Below, piece after piece: positions 6,444-13,846 of a DNA stretch of 28,253 nt. Position 1 is the stretch's first letter, and each line of letters opens with the position of its first letter. Below the pieces are notes generated by a model that saw only the letters and a list, made by a program, of their open reading frames with translations, did no database searches and was not told where the DNA came from. Source of the stretch: an uncultured Treponema sp. (GTDB taxonomy: Bacteria > Spirochaetota > Spirochaetia > Treponematales > Treponemataceae); NCBI GenBank assembly GCA_937893155.1, contig CALBGU010000085.1:1-28253 (forward strand). The letters are read 5' to 3'. The position numbers and the translations under genes were made by a program.

Positions 6444-7375
6444 CAGTTCGCCCCCCTAGAAAGAGTTTTTGCTACCGACGGCTCAGAATCGCCCTTCGTG
6501 TAGAATGTGAGCGGAGATACAGTTTCAAGGTCGCTTCCAGCCTCGTAATCTCCATAGAGCTTATCAATATCGCTGATAAACTTGCGGTTGAGCAAATGGA
6601 GCGGAATATTCTGCGGACATACGCGAGAACATTCGCCGCAGTCTGTACAGCGTCCTGCAACGTGGAAAGCGCGGATAATATGGAAGTTTTCCTCTTCAAA
6701 ACTCGTAACAGCCGCTTTCTGACTTACGCCGCTGTTTGGATTGTCGAATACACACAATTCGCAAGAGCATGCAGGGCACACATTGCGACACGCATTGCAA
6801 CGGATACAGCGAGCAAACTCATTGCTCCAGAATGCCGCGCGCTCATCTTCTGTCATTGCTTCGAGTTTTTTCACTTCCTCGAATCTGTCAGGATTTACGC
6901 TCTCATCGTTGCCGTGGCAATATGTTTCATCACCAAACAAAAGTTCATCGCAAGAAATAAACTTCTTGTTGCAAACCTTGCATTTGTCGCACAATTCTTT
7001 CTTTTCAGGGTCTTTCTTGCCGTCGCACGGAACACCAACTGCAACAACATTCTCTCTGATAATACGATGCTCTTTTAAGAGCTGTGTAAAGCTGTATGTA
7101 TCGCACGGCTTCAAGAAAACAAGGATTTTTCCAATGCTGCCTTCTGCGTTGACTTTGCGGCTTTCTTTGATTAAGTATTTGCTCAAGTTTGCCGCACACC
7201 ATTCGTTATACACGAACTCATTTTCGATGTCGCTTGCGCTTCTGAACACAGACGGAGAAACATCGGTATCAAATAATCCCTTTCTCCAACCTATAACTCT
7301 TGTAACTTCGCCAGATGAAAGCATAGACGAAGCTTTCTCTTTCATCGCCTTTTCGCTTACTCCGTAGTCTTGCAT
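6443..7375 (-). CDS. Flx-type iron-sulfur protein with FrhB-like N-terminus (probably FlxC)
   Basis: This 310-residue protein has an N-terminal region typical of FrhB/FdhB-like and Flx proteins (KASSMLSSGEVTRVIGWRKG at 14-33; LKPCDTY near 90). A cysteine-rich centre (C129, C132, C135, C142) and two [4Fe-4S] motifs follow: CIRCNACRNVCP (C190-C200) and CTDCGECSRVCP (C243-C253). The centre may bind a further cluster. It overlaps the end of the MvhD-like gene by 19 bases. By analogy with Desulfovibrio FlxBC it should shuttle electrons between FlxA and HdrA. F420-dependent activity is unlikely, because nothing else in the window points to F420. Confidence 0.72.
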   Translation of the reverse strand: MQDYGVSEKAMKEKASSMLSSGEVTRVIGWRKGLFDTDVSPSVFRSASDIENEFVYNEWCAANLSKYLIKESRKVNAEGSIGKILVFLKPCDTYSFTQLLKEHRIIRENVVAVGVPCDGKKDPEKKELCDKCKVCNKKFISCDELLFGDETYCHGNDESVNPDRFEEVKKLEAMTEDERAAFWSNEFARCIRCNACRNVCPACSCELCVFDNPNSGVSQKAAVTSFEEENFHIIRAFHVAGRCTDCGECSRVCPQNIPLHLLNRKFISDIDKLYGDYEAGSDLETVSPLTFYTKGDSEPSVAKTLSRGAN

Positions 7376-7803
7376 CTTACGTCCTCCAGCTTTTTACATT
7401 CGCCAAGCTCGGTTATCGTCTTTACAAACTCGTTCATCGTTGCCGCAAACTTTGCACCTTCTGCCGCAGAAACCCATTCAACTCTTGTTCTGCCGCTCTC
7501 AATTCCCAAATAGTTGAGCATTGAGAACAAAAGAGTCATACGGCGGCGAGCAAAATAATTACCGCTTGTATAGTGGCAATCTCCAGGGTGGCAACCGCAC
7601 ATAATAACGCCGTCTGCACCTCTTTGAAATGCCCGCAAAATAAACATCGGATTAACACGGCATGAACAAGGCACGCGGATAATCTTTACATCAGCAGGAT
7701 AGCTCAAGCGGTTTGTACCCGCAAGGTCTGCGCCTGCATAAGAACACCAGTTGCAGCAGAATGCCACAATTCTCGGTTTCCATTCTTTTTCTACCACTGA
7801 CAT
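7357..7803 (-). CDS. flxD: MvhD/FlxD-type electron-transfer subunit
   Basis: This 148-residue protein has the complete cysteine signature of the MvhD family: FCCNWCSYAGAD (15-26), PCSCRVNP (45-52) and CGCHPGDCHY (69-78). Together these bind a [2Fe-2S] cluster. In methanogens MvhD links the hydrogenase to HdrA, and in bacteria FlxD links the NADH-oxidising Flx proteins to HdrA. Its gene overlaps the 3' end of hdrA by 13 bases and the next Fe-S gene by 19. Here the electron source should be NADH, because FlxA is encoded downstream and no hydrogenase genes are present. Confidence 0.9.
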   Translation of the reverse strand: MSVVEKEWKPRIVAFCCNWCSYAGADLAGTNRLSYPADVKIIRVPCSCRVNPMFILRAFQRGADGVIMCGCHPGDCHYTSGNYFARRRMTLLFSMLNYLGIESGRTRVEWVSAAEGAKFAATMNEFVKTITELGECKKLEDVRCKTTE

Positions 7804-9809
7804 ACTGCATCAACCTCCGCCATAATCTGCTGGTTCGTGAATCCCTTGAGGTTCATCGCGCCAGAAGGACAAGTAACCGTACAAGCACCACAACCCTGGC
7901 AAACAGCAGGGTTAACCTGTGCTACGCGACGCATAAGAGGAATGTGTCCAGGTCTTCCAGCTCCGCGAGCAAAGTCTTTTTCGATGTAGCTAATAGCTCC
8001 ATACGGACACACTTTCTCACAAGAAGAACAGCCGTTACACATATTCTCATCAGGTGTCGCAACACAAGGATTGTTCTTGAGTTCATCTTTGACCAAAAGA
8101 CCGATAACCTTGCTTGCCGCCGCTCCAGCCTGTGAAACTGTGTCTGGAATATCTTTTGGACCTTGACAACAACCAGCCAAATAAACGCCAGCTGTTGGGC
8201 TTTCTACAGGGCGAAGCTTTGCATGTGCCTCTGTGAAGAAGTCGTTTGTATCCATACTTGCAGTAAGCATTGTAGCAAGAGGACGTGCGCTCTTATCTGC
8301 CTCGATAGAAGCCGCAAGAACAACCATATCAGCCTTAATCTTGAGCTGTCTGTTGTCGATTAAATCGCTTCCCTGTACAGTAAGCGTGCCGTCAGCTTCT
8401 GGAATAACCTTGCCGACTTGTCCCTTGATGTAGTGAACGCCGTACTGCTCAACTGCTCTGCGATAGAACTCATCGTACAATTTGCCAGGAGTACGCACAT
8501 CAATATAGAAGACATACACATCAGTATCAGGATACTTTTCGCGACAAAGCATAGCGTGCTTTGCAGTGTACATACAGCAAATACGAGAACAATACTCGTG
8601 TCCTCTCTCTTCGCTCGCCGCACAGCGTGAACCAACGCACTGCACAAAGACGATTGTCTTCGGGTGCTTGCCGTCGCTTGGGCGAAGAAGCGTACCGCCT
8701 GTAGGGCCAGCTGCGTTCATCAATCGCTCTAATTCGAGAGATGAAACAACATCTGGGCTCTGTGAATATGCGTATTCGTCGAACTTTTCAAGAGAAATCG
8801 GGTTATATCCTGTTGCAACAACGATTGCACCGTATTTTTCTTCAATAAACTCGTCTTTTGCTTCGTAGTTGATAGCCTTTGCACCACAAACCATAGAACA
8901 AACGCCGCATTTTCCTGTCTTGAGCTTCATACAGTAATTCGGGTCGATTGTCGCGACCTTTGGAACAGCCTGCGCAAACGGAATATAAATCGCGTGGCGC
9001 GTATCAAGACCTAAGTTAAACTCGTTCGGAACTTTCTTCTGCGGACATTTTGTCGTACACTCGCCGCAACCTGTACACTTTGTTTCGTCTACATAGCGAG
9101 CCTTTTTCTTGATTGTAACAGTGAAGTTACCGACGAAGCCAGACACTTTTGACACTTCAGAGTAAGAATAAATCTTAATCTTGTCGTTCTGTGCGCAGTC
9201 AACCATTTTCGGTGTCAAGATACAAGCCGCACAGTCAAGAGTTGGGAACGTCTTATCAATCTGCGTCATCTTACCGCCGATTGTTGGCTTTGTTTCAACA
9301 ATGTCTACAGGGAAGCCTGCATCAGCAATGTCGAGAGCTGCCTGAATACCTGCGATACCGCCGCCGATAACAAGCGCGCGCTTTGTAACAGGAGTTGTTC
9401 CTGCTGTCAGTGGAGCATTGAGCTGCACTTTTGCGATAGCCGCAGAACCCAAAGCAATAGCCTTTTCTGTTCCGATTTTCATATCTTTGTGAATCCAAGA
9501 GCACTGCTCGCGGATATTCGCAATTTCTACCATGTACGGATTGATACCCGCACTTTCTGCGCACTTTCTGAATGTCGCCTCGTGCATACGAGGAGAACAA
9601 GAGCAGACAACAACGCCCGTCAACTTATTGTCGCGGATTGCGTCCTTAATGATATTCTGCCCTGCTTCAGAGCACATATATGTATAATGCGTGGAAAAAA
9701 CAACGCCAGGCTGACTCTTCAATGCTTCTGCAACAGCAGCTACATCAACAGTACCAGCGATGTTTGTACCACAGTGGCACACAAAAACGCCAATTCTTTG
9801 CATTTGCAT
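7791..9809 (-). CDS. hdrA: heterodisulfide reductase subunit A (HdrA), bifurcating flavin subunit
   Basis: This 672-residue protein is full length for HdrA. The N-terminal domain has VCHCGTN (10-16), MCSEAG (45-50) and VVCSCSPRMHE (67-77). The thioredoxin-reductase-like FAD domain has GGGIAG (149-154), LDCAACILTPKM and VATGYNP. An inserted ferredoxin domain has CTGCGECTTKCP (C245-C255) and CGVCSMVC. Two C-terminal [4Fe-4S] motifs are CNGCSSCEKVCP (from residue 591) and CQGCGACTVTCP (from about 637). HdrA's FAD splits electron pairs between a low-potential branch to ferredoxin and a high-potential branch through HdrC and HdrB. AGGA sits seven bases before the ATG at 9809, which decides against the ATG two codons later. 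It lies between hdrC (10-base gap) and flxD. Confidence 0.93.
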   Translation of the reverse strand: MQMQRIGVFVCHCGTNIAGTVDVAAVAEALKSQPGVVFSTHYTYMCSEAGQNIIKDAIRDNKLTGVVVCSCSPRMHEATFRKCAESAGINPYMVEIANIREQCSWIHKDMKIGTEKAIALGSAAIAKVQLNAPLTAGTTPVTKRALVIGGGIAGIQAALDIADAGFPVDIVETKPTIGGKMTQIDKTFPTLDCAACILTPKMVDCAQNDKIKIYSYSEVSKVSGFVGNFTVTIKKKARYVDETKCTGCGECTTKCPQKKVPNEFNLGLDTRHAIYIPFAQAVPKVATIDPNYCMKLKTGKCGVCSMVCGAKAINYEAKDEFIEEKYGAIVVATGYNPISLEKFDEYAYSQSPDVVSSLELERLMNAAGPTGGTLLRPSDGKHPKTIVFVQCVGSRCAASEERGHEYCSRICCMYTAKHAMLCREKYPDTDVYVFYIDVRTPGKLYDEFYRRAVEQYGVHYIKGQVGKVIPEADGTLTVQGSDLIDNRQLKIKADMVVLAASIEADKSARPLATMLTASMDTNDFFTEAHAKLRPVESPTAGVYLAGCCQGPKDIPDTVSQAGAAASKVIGLLVKDELKNNPCVATPDENMCNGCSSCEKVCPYGAISYIEKDFARGAGRPGHIPLMRRVAQVNPAVCQGCGACTVTCPSGAMNLKGFTNQQIMAEVDAVCQW

Positions 9810-9819
9810 ATCGATTTCC

Positions 9820-10221
9820 TTATTTCTTGAATTTCCTAAAGGCTGCCATCAATGCTTGTTGCGGAATTTTCTCATCTTGCGCGACTAATTGACTAATTTT
9901 CTCAACTGGAAGGTAAGAAGAATCACGCTGTCGAATGAGTGCCAAACGCACCGCTTCAATGAATTTTGCTGGCTGTACCTGTCGAGGACAACGCTGTACA
10001 CATGCCATACAAGAAAGACATTTATAAGCCGCATCTGAAGCAAGCAGCTTTTCAATATCCCCTGTTTCGCACATATTAACGAATTGATTTGGGTGGAATT
10101 CCATATTGTCGTAATTCGGGCAAGTCGCCGTGCATTTTCCGCACCGCATACACTTTCTCGGATTCACTCCAGCCGTCTCAACGATGACATCTCTGATTTT
10201 ATCAAGCTCGCTTTTAAGCAT
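9820..10221 (-). CDS. hdrC: heterodisulfide reductase subunit C (HdrC)
   Basis: This 133-residue protein has two [4Fe-4S] motifs, CMRCGKCTATCP (C24-C34) and CLSCMACVQRCP (C68-C78), with the characteristic helix between them. It is the standard electron relay from HdrA to the CCG-type subunit HdrB. The gene starts eight bases before hdrB ends, so the pair is translationally coupled. The size is usual for bacterial HdrC, which are shorter than some methanogen forms. Confidence 0.9.
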   Translation of the reverse strand: MLKSELDKIRDVIVETAGVNPRKCMRCGKCTATCPNYDNMEFHPNQFVNMCETGDIEKLLASDAAYKCLSCMACVQRCPRQVQPAKFIEAVRLALIRQRDSSYLPVEKISQLVAQDEKIPQQALMAAFRKFKK

Positions 10222-11029
10222 TGATTACCCCCAGTGTCTCGGCAAGAAGCTCAGTAAAATAGACCACTTCCACATCTTTTCCGCTTGCATATTTTGCAAG
10301 GTTATACTTACAAAGCGGACAAGCAGTAACAAGCACGCTTGCACCGTTATCTTTTGCGTTGTCTAAGATTTCTCCGCTTCTCTTTTCAGGAATATCGGGA
10401 GAGGTTACCGCCTGATATGCACCGCAACATTCATTGCGACGAGCATACAAAACGCTCTCTCCGCCTAAAGCCTTGATTAAATCCTCCAAGATACGAGGAT
10501 TTTCAGCGTCATCAAGACCGATAACTCCGCTCGGACGAAGAAGCATACAGCCGTAATACGCGCCGATTTTCTTTCCTTTCCATCTTCCTTCTGATAATGG
10601 ATTTTTCACCGCGGCTTTTATCGCGTCAAATCCTATATCATCGCGGAGGATTTCAAGAAAATGGCGCACACGAGTTCCCCCGTGATATGCCTCTTCTTCA
10701 CCCATATACGCTTCTGCTCTGCTTTTAGCAATGCTCTCCGTTTCCATATCGTTTTCTACGCGCTTCAACACATTGAAACACGCAGAACACACAGCAACAA
10801 GGTCATTGCCAGCATCTTGGGCGGCTTTGAGAGCGCGAACAGAAGAAAGCTTTGGAGCTGTTTCTGTTACGCCCTCAGTATAGACGCCGCCACAGCACTG
10901 CCAATCGGGGATTTCTTCAAGAGTAACCCCCAAGGCTTTTGCACTGTCGCGCGCCCATTTGTCCAAGTCCTTTGCAGCAGTCCTAAGCGTACAGCCTGGA
11001 AAATAGCTGTAAGTCTTGGATTCACTCAT
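10214..11029 (-). CDS. hdrB: heterodisulfide reductase subunit B (HdrB), CCG-domain protein
   Basis: This 271-residue protein holds two complete CCG domains: C13, C45-C46, C81, C84, and C161, C201-C202, C237, C240. In structurally known HdrB these bind two non-cubane [4Fe-4S] clusters that reduce a disulfide. The ATG at 11029 overlaps the fumC stop in ATGA. The frame is open back to 11095, but that would extend inside fumC and lacks support. In Desulfovibrio Flx-Hdr the acceptor is thought to be a disulfide such as that of DsrC; no dsrC is seen here. In methanogen TfrB a homologous CCG domain is fused to the fumarate-reductase Fe-S part. I infer that HdrB either hands electrons to the neighbouring fumarate reductase or reduces a thiol carrier that does. 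Confidence 0.9.
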   Translation of the reverse strand: MSESKTYSYFPGCTLRTAAKDLDKWARDSAKALGVTLEEIPDWQCCGGVYTEGVTETAPKLSSVRALKAAQDAGNDLVAVCSACFNVLKRVENDMETESIAKSRAEAYMGEEEAYHGGTRVRHFLEILRDDIGFDAIKAAVKNPLSEGRWKGKKIGAYYGCMLLRPSGVIGLDDAENPRILEDLIKALGGESVLYARRNECCGAYQAVTSPDIPEKRSGEILDNAKDNGASVLVTACPLCKYNLAKYASGKDVEVVYFTELLAETLGVINA

Positions 11030-12417
11030 ATCATCTGCTCCGGGTGGAATACTTCGTCGAACTTCTCTGCCGTCAAGAAACCGAGCTTCACGCACGCTTC
11101 TTTAAGCGAAATGTTCTCTTCAAATGCGAGATGGCTTGTCTTTGCAGCGTTTTCGTATCCAATGTAAGGATTAAGAGCTGTAACGAGCATCAAAGAGTTG
11201 TGCAAATTGTGGTGCATTTTCTCTTTGTCTGCCTTAATGCCAACTGCACAATTATTGTTGAAAGACATAATTGTTTCAGAAAGCAAGCGCACTGACTGCA
11301 AGAAATTATAAGCCGCAACTGGCATAAATACGTTCAGCTCAAAGTTACCCTGTGAAGCCGCCATGCCAACAGCTACATCGTTGCCCATAACCTGAACAGC
11401 AACCATCGTCATAGCTTCGCACTGCGTTGGGTTCACCTTTCCTGGCATAATAGAAGAGCCTGGCTCATTCTCTGGAATACGGATTTCTCCCAAGCCGTCG
11501 CGCGGACCTGAAGCAAGCCAGCGAACATCGTTAGCAATCTTCATCAAATCCGCCGCCAACGCCTTCAATGCACCGTGAGCAAATACAATTTCGTCCTTGC
11601 TCGTGAGTGCGTGGAACTTATTTGGTGCTGTTTCAAATTTTTTTCCAGTGAGTTCGGAAACTTTTGCAGCAACGAGAGTATCGAATCCCTTTGGCGCATT
11701 AAGCCCTGTTCCTACGGCTGTACCGCCGAGAGCAAGCTGGCGAAGCGGAGGCAAAGCCAAAGTCAATAGCTCCTTATCGCGCTCCAATGAACTTCTCCAA
11801 CCAGAAATCTCCTGTGAGAATGAAATCGGCACAGCGTCTTGAAGGTGTGTGCGTCCGCTCTTTACGATGCCCTCGTTTTCTTTTTCAAGTCGCTTAAATG
11901 TCGCTACGAGCGTATCGATTGCAGGGAAGAGCTTGTCTTCGATTTCCACAACTGCGCTGATGTGCATTGCTGTCGGGAATGTGTCGTTAGAAGACTGGCT
12001 CATATTGATGTCATCGTTCGGGTGAAGTTTAATCTCCTTGCCCTCAGACTTCAAGATTTCGCTACCGCGGTTCGCAATAACCTCGTTCGCGTTCATATTG
12101 CTCTGCGTGCCGCTTCCTGTCTGCCATACGACAAGCGGGAAATGGTCGTTGAGGCTGCCAGAAATCACCTCATCGCACGCCTTAGAGATAGCCGCCACTT
12201 TATCCGCGGTCATCTTTTCGCCTTTGAGTTCGTGATTTGCAAGAGCCGCAGCCTTTTTCAAATAGCCGAAAGCCTTTGTAATCTCTCTCGGCATTGTTTC
12301 GATTCCCACGCCAATCGGGAAGTTTTCGTGGCTTCGCTCTGTCTGCGCACCCCAATATTTATCAGCAGGGACTTTTACTTCTCCCATACTGTCGTGTTCA
12401 ATTCTAAAATCTGCCAT
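11026..12417 (-). CDS. fumC: fumarate hydratase class II
   Basis: This 463-residue enzyme interconverts malate and fumarate without Fe-S clusters. Family signatures are all present: TGSGTQSNMNANEVIANR (100-117), DDINMSQSSNDTFPTA (135-150), SGRTHLQDAVP (187-197, with H191) and GSSIMPGKVNPTQCE (320-334). The last is the fumarase/aspartase signature loop with the catalytic serine. Aspartase is less likely, given the 463-residue class II length and the malate dehydrogenase next door. It starts 21 bases after mdh, with AAAGGGG upstream, and overlaps hdrB by four bases. In this operon it would run from malate to fumarate, supplying the terminal electron acceptor. Confidence 0.95.
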   Translation of the reverse strand: MADFRIEHDSMGEVKVPADKYWGAQTERSHENFPIGVGIETMPREITKAFGYLKKAAALANHELKGEKMTADKVAAISKACDEVISGSLNDHFPLVVWQTGSGTQSNMNANEVIANRGSEILKSEGKEIKLHPNDDINMSQSSNDTFPTAMHISAVVEIEDKLFPAIDTLVATFKRLEKENEGIVKSGRTHLQDAVPISFSQEISGWRSSLERDKELLTLALPPLRQLALGGTAVGTGLNAPKGFDTLVAAKVSELTGKKFETAPNKFHALTSKDEIVFAHGALKALAADLMKIANDVRWLASGPRDGLGEIRIPENEPGSSIMPGKVNPTQCEAMTMVAVQVMGNDVAVGMAASQGNFELNVFMPVAAYNFLQSVRLLSETIMSFNNNCAVGIKADKEKMHHNLHNSLMLVTALNPYIGYENAAKTSHLAFEENISLKEACVKLGFLTAEKFDEVFHPEQMI

Positions 12418-12438
12418 AAAATAAAGCCCCTTTAGCGA

Positions 12439-13389
12439 TTAGTTAAAATCGAGCTGACCGATGAGGTTCTTGAGAACATCAGCACTCTTTCTGAGCTTTT
12501 CAACTTCATCGTCTGTGAGCGGAGCCTGCAATCTTCCCTTGATACCGTTGCGTCCAACAACGCTCAATGTGCTCAAGCAGACATCGCTGATTCCGTATTC
12601 TCCGTGGAGCATACTTGACACCGTGAGAGTTGTGTCTGTACCTGCGTTAATGCAGCTGACGATGTGGCACACGCTTACTGCAACTGCGTAGAAAGTCGCG
12701 CCCTTTCTCTCGATAATCTTTCCGCCAGACTTGCGGATATAATCCTCAACATCTTCGTGAACGAGCGGCGGAACGATTTTGTCGTTGTCTGTCAAGCACT
12801 CGTGATACTTGTCAATCGGAATGTTACTTACAGAACCCAATGACCACGGCACGAAAGAAGAATCGCCATGCTCACCGAAAACATACGCGTGAATGTTGTT
12901 CTGAGAGAGGTGATAATATTCGCTGATGCGAGCGCGAAGACGTGCTGTATCGAGGATTGTACCAGAACCGATAATCTGATGCTCTGGAAGACCTGAAGTC
13001 TTGTAGAACTGATACGTCAAGATGTCTACAGGGTTTGCAACGATGATATAAACCGCATTCGGTGCATACTTTGTAATCTGCGGAATGATAGACTTCGTGA
13101 TATTCACGTTTGTCTGAGCAAGGTCAAGACGAGTTTGTCCAGGTTTTCGAGCAACACCAGAAGTGATGATAACGATGTTAGAATCCTTAGCATCTTCATA
13201 AGTGCCAGCATAAACGCTCACTGGAGCGCAGAATGGAGTACCCTGTCGGATATCCAAAGCCTCGCCCAATGCTTTCTGTGCATTAACGTCAATCATCACA
13301 ATTTCTGATGCCTGTCCCTGCACTGTAAGAGTGTAAGCGATTGTTGCGCCTACGCTACCTGAACCGATAATAGTAACTTTGTTACCCAT
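12439..13389 (-). CDS. mdh: LDH-fold malate dehydrogenase (would be auto-annotated as lactate dehydrogenase)
   Basis: This 316-residue protein has the LDH/MDH fold: NAD motif GSGSVGA (9-15), D34 ending the second strand (NAD rather than NADP), N119, LDTARLR with D147 and R150, and EHGDS with catalytic H174. In lactate dehydrogenases the substrate-specificity position 102 is Gln (NQKPGETR). Here the matching stretch is ARKPGQTR with R81. Gln102-to-Arg is the classical change that turns LDH into a malate dehydrogenase. The rest looks LDH-like in sequence. Position in front of fumarase and fumarate reductase genes agrees with oxaloacetate reduction to malate with NADH. GGAGGC precedes the ATG at 13389, and it is the first gene of the operon. 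Confidence 0.85.
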   Translation of the reverse strand: MGNKVTIIGSGSVGATIAYTLTVQGQASEIVMIDVNAQKALGEALDIRQGTPFCAPVSVYAGTYEDAKDSNIVIITSGVARKPGQTRLDLAQTNVNITKSIIPQITKYAPNAVYIIVANPVDILTYQFYKTSGLPEHQIIGSGTILDTARLRARISEYYHLSQNNIHAYVFGEHGDSSFVPWSLGSVSNIPIDKYHECLTDNDKIVPPLVHEDVEDYIRKSGGKIIERKGATFYAVAVSVCHIVSCINAGTDTTLTVSSMLHGEYGISDVCLSTLSVVGRNGIKGRLQAPLTDDEVEKLRKSADVLKNLIGQLDFN

Positions 13390-13450
13390 ACTAAAGCCTC
13401 CACAAATCTGCTACTTTGCTTATGCAAGTCTTGTATTCTGCTTCAATCAT

Positions 13451-13485
13451 TTGATTTTTCATCAAAAGGCATTGTTTATATCATA
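13451..13485 (-). promoter_or_regulatory. probable promoter region of the 11-gene operon with an inverted repeat
   Basis: On the minus strand TATGAT (13485-13480) is a reasonable -10 box; the -35 region (TTTATT, 17 bases upstream) is weak, suggesting that an activator or other control may be needed. Just downstream lies TTGAT-N5-ATCAA (13451-13465). It resembles an FNR-type half-site pair but has five rather than four spacer bases. Its position at about +8 to +22 would suit a repressor. Confidence 0.35.
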
Positions 13486-13499
13486 CTCTTATTTATTGA

Positions 13500-13769
13500 G
13501 AAAATAAAGCACTAAAAAACATTTTTTATCATTTTTTTTCACTTTTCCGTATCTTTTTTTTGACAATCCCGCAAAATAATTCGCGTCTGTTCCAAAAGAG
13601 ATGCTTTATTATCCCACCCTGCCACAGAACCAAAATTCTCAAGATTGCGCAAAAACTCAGGAATAAAAGATTTTCTTGAGTTTTTTGTTAAAAGAATGAT
13701 ATTTTTTTGTGTTTTTTGCTCAAGAAAGAATCCCGGTGTTTCTGACACGCCGCCAAAAAGCAAGTTTTG
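13500..13769. other. AT-rich intergenic spacer without a convincing gene
   Basis: This spacer separates the divergent mdh operon and tatD. It has long T-runs on the plus strand. The only sizeable frame (minus, 13763-13539) begins at TTG, has no ribosome site and no recognisable protein pattern. Apart from the hairpin at 13654-13686 I see nothing else. Confidence 0.5.
13654..13686 (+). terminator. terminator-like hairpin in a spacer
   Basis: AACTCAGGAA (13654-13663) and TTCTTGAGTT (13673-13682) pair over ten positions with one G-T. The plus strand then continues with a T-run (six T in all from 13681). No plus-strand gene precedes it, so its purpose is unclear. Confidence 0.4.
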
Positions 13770-13798
13770 TTGACTTATGAAAAAAGCTGTGCTATCTT
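13770..13798 (+). promoter_or_regulatory. promoter of the tatD operon
   Basis: TTGACT (13770-13775), a 17-base spacer, and TATCTT (13793-13798) give a good sigma-70-type promoter. The tatD ATG at 13847 follows a GGAAG ribosome site. Confidence 0.65.
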
Positions 13799-13846
13799 AT
13801 TAGGAAAGATTTACAAAAAATCATCATATCTATTCGGAAGAAAGCC

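Noticed and set aside
12439..13389. L-lactate dehydrogenase
   Set aside because: The substrate-specificity residue is Arg rather than Gln, and the operon context is malate-fumarate-succinate.
13390..13500. Rex (NADH-sensing) operator ahead of the operon
   Set aside because: A TTGTGAA-N4-TTCACAA-like site would be expected for a redox operon, but none was found by eye.
13539..13763. A 74-codon minus-strand frame between mdh and tatD
   Set aside because: It starts at TTG, has no ribosome site, contains a hairpin and shows no recognisable protein features.
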